Shown: in pieces, positions 56,774 to 61,737 of the stretch
Layout of the letters: each line of letters opens with the position of its first letter
Numbering within the stretch: the stretch's first letter is position 1
Assembly (NCBI RefSeq): GCF_000244755.1
Contig: NZ_AHOO02000003.1
Location: 1-61,737 of the forward strand
DNA: 61,737 nt
Source: Leptospira licerasiae serovar Varillal str. VAR 010
Lineage (GTDB): Bacteria; Spirochaetota; Leptospiria; Leptospirales; Leptospiraceae
Direction of reading: 5' to 3'
Program-made: the position numbers and the translations under genes
Notes under the pieces: model-generated
What the model was told of the DNA's origin: nothing
Seen by the model: the letters and a program-made list of their open reading frames with translations, nothing else
Database searches by the model: none

Positions 56774-57688
56774 CTACTTCCTCTGTGTCTCTCCCTCAGA
56801 AAGTTCTTTTGCCAGTTCTTTAAAAGAAGAATAATTCGAATCTTCGGAGAGTAACAAAAAGGCTGCCTTTTTCAAATTTGCCGAAAGTAAAGATGCTTCT
56901 GAATTCGTTTTGGCTAATTCTTCCAAATTGGATTTAAAACTTAGGAGATGTCTTTTGGCAGAGACCTGGTCCTTTGTAGAGACCGCTTTTTTAAGTTCTT
57001 TCCAGGATTGGGTGGCCTTATTCCCAGAAACCAATTCTTTCGGAGTCCTACCGAATTCTCCGCTCAAGTCCCAAACCTTTCTGTAAGGATGGTTCTTCTC
57101 CAGAAATTTATAATATTCGGAAGAAGGTTTGAATGTGTTTGGTTTTGCTTTTGTAATAAGCTCCTTGTCCAATCCACATTCTCCAAATATACCTTTGGTT
57201 AGGGATTCTTTAGAAATGGACTGGATTTCGATCAATTTGGAGATCGCTCCGGAAGCTTCCGTAATATTCCCTTTTTTGCATGCGGAGATTGCAGTTTGGT
57301 ACAAAACTTCTTCCTGGTCTACAAATGTGGACTTTTCCGATTCCAATTTTAAAGAAGAAGTGAATGCAAGTTCTTTGTAGAGTGGATCGTTCGGATCGGA
57401 ATTTTTTGCCCTGACGGCGTATTCCCAAGCAGACTGATTTTCCCCTAAAGAATCGTATAAAATGGATAAGTTATAACAAGCGAGTCCCCTATCTTTTCTC
57501 AGGGATCTGCAGGAAGATTTTAATAAATCTAAAGAAGATTTTCTTTCTTCTTCTGATCCGTAAAAATCTAGGATTGCCTGCTCTTGTATAAGTTCAGATC
57601 CGAATCTTCCTCCACCCGGAACGGACACCGAGGTGCAGTAAAAAGTTCCCATAAAACAGAAAAAACCAAGAATACAGAACTTTTCCAA
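56774..57688 (-). CDS. putative lipoprotein with TPR-like helices
   Basis: 304 residues from a TTG at 57688, chosen because it gives a lipoprotein signal (FCILGFFCFMGTFYC) and avoids a long overlap with the divergent S41 gene. The frame itself stays open to 57922. Helix pairs such as GLACYNLSILYDSLGENQSAWEYAVRAKN (paraphrase: TPR-like) suggest a repeat scaffold. No family is recognised. It converges on pdxJ across repeat copy D. Confidence 0.68.
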   Translation of the reverse strand: MEKFCILGFFCFMGTFYCTSVSVPGGGRFGSELIQEQAILDFYGSEEERKSSLDLLKSSCRSLRKDRGLACYNLSILYDSLGENQSAWEYAVRAKNSDPNDPLYKELAFTSSLKLESEKSTFVDQEEVLYQTAISACKKGNITEASGAISKLIEIQSISKESLTKGIFGECGLDKELITKAKPNTFKPSSEYYKFLEKNHPYRKVWDLSGEFGRTPKELVSGNKATQSWKELKKAVSTKDQVSAKRHLLSFKSNLEELAKTNSEASLLSANLKKAAFLLLSEDSNYSSFKELAKELSEGETQRK

Positions 57689-57785
57689 ACCCTTATAGAA
57701 TAAGAGTTTTCGGGGGAATAGATTGACAATGCCTGTTCGGGGTGGAAAATGATCGAAAATCAACCTTGCAAAAAGAGGACCCGAT

Positions 57786-59606
57786 TTGAAAAGCTTGAGA
57801 TCCTTCTCCTTATCCTTTCTCTCCGTTATCTTATGTACGAGCATCTTCTTCTGCCAACCTTCTTCCGGAAATTCCAAGACCACGGCAGATTTCACTCTCA
57901 AAGATTTTGACAGCGTAGTCAAGACCGTTGAGGGAAACTATATAGATAAAAATATAGATAAAAACCGCGCCTATAAGGACGCAGCGGTTTTTGCACTTCT
58001 ATCTTTGCCACATGGCCTTTATCTGTATCCGGAAAGTTATTTTACCGATCGAGAAAAATACGAAGAAGCGGACGAGATTTTTCCGGGTAAATCTTTCAAA
58101 CTTTCTCCTGAGGACAAATTCGTTCTATTCGATCCGGACTATAAAGAAGTAGAGAAGATCCGGGACAAAAAACTGAAAGAAGAGTCCAACAAACCTAAAC
58201 TTTCTAACGACGAAGTCCTGAAACTTGTAGAAAGGGAGAAGGTCCGCAAAAAAGTACTCACCGCTAAATGGGAACAGACCAATTTTTCTAAAAAAGACTT
58301 CGATAGAGTTCTGGCATATCTAGAAAAAAATCTACAAAACTACACTACTCCTCCACTCAAAGATCCGTTTGGAGAAGAAGATCCTAAAGAAAAAGAACCG
58401 TTTACGATCAAAGATGTGTATTTAGCAGCGGCTAACGGTTATCTTTCTTCTTTAGATCCTCATAGCCAAGTATTCCTAAAAGCTGCCTGGGAAGAATCCA
58501 TGGCAAAGATCGAAGACGGGAGTTTCGAAGGGATCGGAGCAATCTTAAGTGGCGGCGGTAATAAAGAAGTTATCGTTGAAAATCCCTTGGAAGGAAGACC
58601 TGCAGTCACTGCCGGGGTTCGCGCAGGGGATGTGATCTTAGCAGTGGATGGAAAATCCACCAAAGGAATGCTGCTGGACAAAGTAGTTGAAAGGATTAAA
58701 GGCAAAAAAGGATCCAAAGTAGTTCTGACCATCCGAAGAAAAGGAGTGGCAGGGACTCTAAGTATCGAAGTGATCCGAGATACGATCGAGATCCGAAATA
58801 TCACAAGCAAGTTGATAGACAATCATCCTTATATCGGATATATCAAGTTGACAGGTTTCGTAAAATCAGATCCTTCCGTTGATAAAGAATTTGTACAACA
58901 TTTCAAAGAGTTAGAGAAACAATCTACCGCCAAAGGAACCAAGCTGAAGGCATTAGTATTGGATCTCAGAAATAACCCTGGAGGTTATTTGGATCTTGCA
59001 ATCGATCTTGCGGATATGTTTGTTACGAACGGACTCATCGTTTCCGTAAAAAGTCCCAATAGAAGTCCTGAAGATTCTAACGCAGGCAAAAAGGATCTGA
59101 CGGATCTACCTGTTGCGGTTTTGATCAACGCTAAGTCCGCGTCTGCCTCCGAAATCGTAGCTTCTGCACTCAAACATCATGGTCGCGGTTTGATCCTGGG
59201 AGAGAGATCTTTCGGAAAAGCTACAGTTCAAAAACTGCAAGAGCTAAGAGGAAACGGCGCCTACTATATCAAACTCACTCAATCCAGATACTATGCACCT
59301 TCCGGGAACACCATCCAAGTAGTCGGAGTCAAACCTGATGTGGATGTTTCTGCAGAAGAAGACGGTAGTTTCCCGTTCCATTATCGTGAAGAGAACATGT
59401 GGAACCATCTTCCCGAGTTACCCTCTTCCGCTGAGGAAAAAAGCCATTTCGACGTGAAAAAACTGGAAGGCTGGGTGAAATCTAACGGACAAGCGGAGAA
59501 ATTCATCCAAGAACATAAGAACGATCCGATCAAGCCGGATTTCCAATTGATTCGCTCCATTGACTACGTAGAGGCTCTTCTAAGCACAGGCCCAAAACGT
59601 AAGTAA
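57786..59606 (+). CDS. C-terminal processing protease (S41), lipoprotein
   Basis: 606 residues. Start TTG at 57786, 6 bases after GAGGA. A lipoprotein-like signal ([10 protein letters not shown]) is followed by an N-terminal helical region, a PDZ domain ([20 protein letters not shown] ... [14 protein letters not shown], paraphrased) and the S41 core with [23 protein letters not shown], catalytic Ser in [10 protein letters not shown] and Lys in [11 protein letters not shown]. It cuts C-terminal ends of envelope proteins. Divergent from the 57688 gene; nadB follows. Confidence 0.92.
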   Translation: MKSLRSFSLSFLSVILCTSIFFCQPSSGNSKTTADFTLKDFDSVVKTVEGNYIDKNIDKNRAYKDAAVFALLSLPHGLYLYPESYFTDREKYEEADEIFPGKSFKLSPEDKFVLFDPDYKEVEKIRDKKLKEESNKPKLSNDEVLKLVEREKVRKKVLTAKWEQTNFSKKDFDRVLAYLEKNLQNYTTPPLKDPFGEEDPKEKEPFTIKDVYLAAANGYLSSLDPHSQVFLKAAWEESMAKIEDGSFEGIGAILSGGGNKEVIVENPLEGRPAVTAGVRAGDVILAVDGKSTKGMLLDKVVERIKGKKGSKVVLTIRRKGVAGTLSIEVIRDTIEIRNITSKLIDNHPYIGYIKLTGFVKSDPSVDKEFVQHFKELEKQSTAKGTKLKALVLDLRNNPGGYLDLAIDLADMFVTNGLIVSVKSPNRSPEDSNAGKKDLTDLPVAVLINAKSASASEIVASALKHHGRGLILGERSFGKATVQKLQELRGNGAYYIKLTQSRYYAPSGNTIQVVGVKPDVDVSAEEDGSFPFHYREENMWNHLPELPSSAEEKSHFDVKKLEGWVKSNGQAEKFIQEHKNDPIKPDFQLIRSIDYVEALLSTGPKRK

Positions 59607-59617
59607 TCTAATCTTCT

Positions 59618-59635
59618 CGGCGGCGTGAGCCGCCG
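59618..59635 (+). promoter_or_regulatory. GC-rich hairpin with GTGA loop upstream of nadB
   Basis: CGGCGGC-GTGA-GCCGCCG, a perfect 7-bp stem with a GNRA-type tetraloop, ending 11 bases before the nadB ATG. There is no T-tract after it and no clear Shine-Dalgarno between it and the ATG. Confidence 0.55.
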
Positions 59636-59646
59636 AACCAGCACAA

Positions 59647-61254
59647 ATGCCAAGAATTAAAACCGATTTTTTAGTCATCGGGAGCGGTATTACCGGTCTT
59701 TTCCAAGCTTTAAAACTTTCTAATGTCGGACAAACGGTGATCGTGACTAAGAAGTCCGATTATGAGTCCAATACAAATTACGCCCAAGGTGGGATCGCCT
59801 CGGTCTTTGCCCAAGGAGACAAATTCGAGGACCACGTAAAAGATACCTTGGAATCCGGGGCAGGTCTTTGCGATCCGGAAGCGGTTCGAGTTCTCGTACA
59901 AGAAGGTCCACCACTAGTCAAAGAACTTTTAGAATACGGCGTTCCATTCAACCTGAATCAAGAGGGAGAATTCGATCTGCACAGAGAAGGCGGGCATGGA
60001 ACAAATCGTATTGTTCATGCTCACGATAGAACCGGTCACGAGATCGAAAAAACCCTCCTACAGATCGTAAAACAAAACCAAAACATTAGAATATTAGAAT
60101 ACCATACTGTTGTTGACCTGATTACTCCTCACCATCTCAAAAAGAAGGGACTTATCTGCTTCGGTGCTTACGTTCTTTCCAGCCATACAGGAGAGATCAT
60201 TCCGATCCTTGCAAAAAAAACGATCATCGCAAGCGGTGGGTCCGGACAGGTATACTCCCATACTACCAATCCAAAGATCGCTACCGGAGACGGAGTTGCC
60301 TGTGCGTATAGGGCGGGTGCAGAGATCAGAAATATGGAATTTTACCAGTTCCATCCCACTTCCCTTTATCATGAAAAAGGCGACTCTTTTCTGATCTCGG
60401 AAGCGGTTCGAGGAAAAGGCGCCGTATTGCTCGGAATGGACGGAGAGCCATTCATGAAAAAATACCATCCAATGGCTGACCTTGCAACAAGAGATATAGT
60501 CGCAAGAGCAATTGACGCAGAAATGAAGAAGTCGGGAGATCCTCATGTTTGGTTGGATATTTCACATAGACCGGCTACCGAGATAAAAGAATCCTTTCCT
60601 TCTATTTATGCGAAATGTTTAGAACTCGGAATAGATATCACTACGGATCCGATCCCTGTTGTGCCTGCCGCCCACTTCATGTGTGGAGGGATCGCAACTG
60701 ACCTTTGGGGAAAAACAAGGATAGAGAATTTATTCGCAGCGGGAGAAGCTTCCTGCACAGGAGTCCATGGCGGGAACCGTTTAGCATCTAATAGTTTGTT
60801 GGAATGTTTAGTATTCTCCAATCGTATAGCGGAAGAGATTCGCAAAAATCCGCCTGATTTCCTACCTGAGCATGATCAAATCCCTGCATGGGACAAAGAA
60901 GGACTTGTGAATACGGAAGAATGGGTATTGATCTCTCATGATCTTTCGGAGATCAAAAACACGATGTCCAATTACGTGGGAATTGTTCGTTCCAATCTTC
61001 GTTTAGAAAGAGCAAAAAGAAGAATGGACCTCATCTATGCAGAGGTCAGAGACTATTATAACAGGACAATAGTCACAAACCCTTTATTAGAACTTCGTAA
61101 TTTGGTGTTGGTTGCCGAATTGATTATTCGTTCCGCTCTTGCCAGACACGAAAGTAGAGGCCTGCACTATTCTACCGACTATCCTGAGAACAGATCCCCA
61201 TCCAGACATGATACGATTCTGATCAATGATCTGGTGCATGGAGATCTTCAGTAA
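59647..61254 (+). CDS. nadB: L-aspartate oxidase
   Basis: FAD enzyme oxidising L-aspartate to iminoaspartate, the first step of bacterial NAD synthesis. 535 residues: dinucleotide-binding [15 protein letters not shown] (about 8-22), [11 protein letters not shown] (about 44-54), the active-site segments [19 protein letters not shown] and [19 protein letters not shown], and [20 protein letters not shown]. These favour NadB over succinate dehydrogenase flavoprotein. No nadA or nadC is in the window. It lies 40 bases behind the S41 protease gene. Confidence 0.94.
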   Translation: MPRIKTDFLVIGSGITGLFQALKLSNVGQTVIVTKKSDYESNTNYAQGGIASVFAQGDKFEDHVKDTLESGAGLCDPEAVRVLVQEGPPLVKELLEYGVPFNLNQEGEFDLHREGGHGTNRIVHAHDRTGHEIEKTLLQIVKQNQNIRILEYHTVVDLITPHHLKKKGLICFGAYVLSSHTGEIIPILAKKTIIASGGSGQVYSHTTNPKIATGDGVACAYRAGAEIRNMEFYQFHPTSLYHEKGDSFLISEAVRGKGAVLLGMDGEPFMKKYHPMADLATRDIVARAIDAEMKKSGDPHVWLDISHRPATEIKESFPSIYAKCLELGIDITTDPIPVVPAAHFMCGGIATDLWGKTRIENLFAAGEASCTGVHGGNRLASNSLLECLVFSNRIAEEIRKNPPDFLPEHDQIPAWDKEGLVNTEEWVLISHDLSEIKNTMSNYVGIVRSNLRLERAKRRMDLIYAEVRDYYNRTIVTNPLLELRNLVLVAELIIRSALARHESRGLHYSTDYPENRSPSRHDTILINDLVHGDLQ

Positions 61255-61284
61255 GAGGTCAGGGAGTTCAGAAGAGTCTCAGAA

Positions 61285-61430
61285 TTTTTTTTCACACAGA
61301 GTCACGGAGCTTCAGAGGGGATTGGATGTAGGAAATCCCACATTTGACATTTATACTTTATAAACCTCCGTGCCTTTGTGACTCTGAGTGAAAACTCCCT
61401 GTGGCTCAATAAACTCCGTGTTTTATCCTT
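61285..61430. repeat. dispersed palindromic intergenic element, copy E
   Basis: Left arm with CACACAGAGTCACGGAG and TTCAGAGG; core TGTAGGAAATCCCACA (61327-61342); right arm with CCTCCGTGCCTTTGTGACTCTGAGTG. It lies between the convergent nadB and DUF1566 genes. Confidence 0.75.
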
Positions 61431-61737
61431 ATCTTACACAACGAACAAAGTAACGGCTAGTCTTGCTAAAAGCCTCGTCTTCACCAAATCTATCTTTAGA
61501 GAATGATACTGCTCTAGCTGTCTTACCGGCTGCATCTTGTTCATTCCCTGTAGAACTCCAATAGAATGCCTCTATGGTATCAGGAAACTTTAAGAGCATG
61601 AAGTTGCGGCTATTCGAACTTAAATATTTTAACTCCAAGAAACTAGCTACTCGCCAGTCTGTATGGCCTCCTGTGTTATCGTTCGCACAGGAATCGTATG
61701 CTTCCGAACTTCCCGCAATTCCGATCGGGGATACATT
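61429..61737 (-). CDS. DUF1566-domain protein, C-terminal part (runs off window end)
   Basis: About 102 codons open to the window edge; the start is outside. The visible end has the DUF1566 pattern: DWRVASFLELKYL, EAFYWSSTG and, near the C-terminus, RAVSFSKDRFG then RYFVRCVR. Such domains sit at the C-terminus of many Leptospira exported proteins and lipoproteins of unknown function. It converges on nadB. Confidence 0.78.
   Translation of the reverse strand, partial: NVSPIGIAGSSEAYDSCANDNTGGHTDWRVASFLELKYLSSNSRNFMLLKFPDTIEAFYWSSTGNEQDAAGKTARAVSFSKDRFGEDEAFSKTSRYFVRCVR

Overview
The window looks like a chromosomal segment of a Leptospira or other Leptospiraceae spirochaete. This is inferred from the protein set, not from a marker gene. 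Supporting features are short spirochaetal lipoprotein signals, a DUF1566 protein, a double-membrane protein set (beta-barrel outer-membrane protein, lipoproteins), an SPFH-like/Hfq/MiaA cluster, a PerR-like Fur protein without its cysteines, and many intergenic repeats built on a TGTAGGA..TCCTACA core. Base composition and codon use look even throughout. I see no rRNA, tRNA, transposase, integrase, phage gene or CRISPR array.

Layout. 1-9 kb: start of an exported protein, prfC, an argF-like carbamoyltransferase with unusual substrate loops, a CitE-like lyase, a rhomboid protease, mtnA and a FapA-family protein. 9-12.7 kb: a hydrolase, a CheX-like protein with a membrane partner, and a methyltransferase. 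12.9-20.7 kb: lpdA, a Fur-family regulator, an NhaD-type antiporter, an exported protein of unknown function, an XRE-cupin regulator, an RluA-type pseudouridine synthase, an SDR-like protein and a HAD phosphatase. 20.7-33 kb: an M23 peptidase, a DCC-family protein, a GH31 lipoprotein resembling sulfoquinovosidases, a rhodanese-like protein without its catalytic cysteine, an exported protein coupled to an HtrA-type protease and a protease-dead paralogue, a REC-HATPase protein, a flippase and a PAP2 phosphatase. 33-36.6 kb: icmF, behind a perfect palindrome.

36.6-41.5 kb is the most distinctive region. It is a same-strand run of a STAS protein, a Cys/His-rich exported protein, an MbnP-like four-Cys lipoprotein, an MbnH-like di-heme peroxidase (together the 'metallo-mystery pair'), an unrecognised lipoprotein and a beta-barrel outer-membrane protein. 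Gene overlaps and two hairpins just before ribosome binding sites suggest one expression unit. A copper-related role is inferred from studied MbnP/MbnH proteins.

41.5-61.7 kb: a small Cys-rich exported protein, a membrane protein, cysK, class I aldolase, a hybrid sensor kinase with a degenerate ATP-binding domain, a CBS protein, a hairpin-rich intergenic stretch before a 58-residue membrane protein and a lipoprotein, a minus-strand cheW cluster, a 31-residue COX24-type basic protein, a mannose-1-phosphate guanylyltransferase, an SPFH-like protein, hfq, miaA (no ordinary start codon), a FYDLN-acid protein, pdxJ, a lipoprotein, an S41 protease, nadB and a DUF1566 gene cut by the window end. Five of six repeat elements directly follow gene 3' ends; the sixth lies between the divergent PAP2 and icmF genes.
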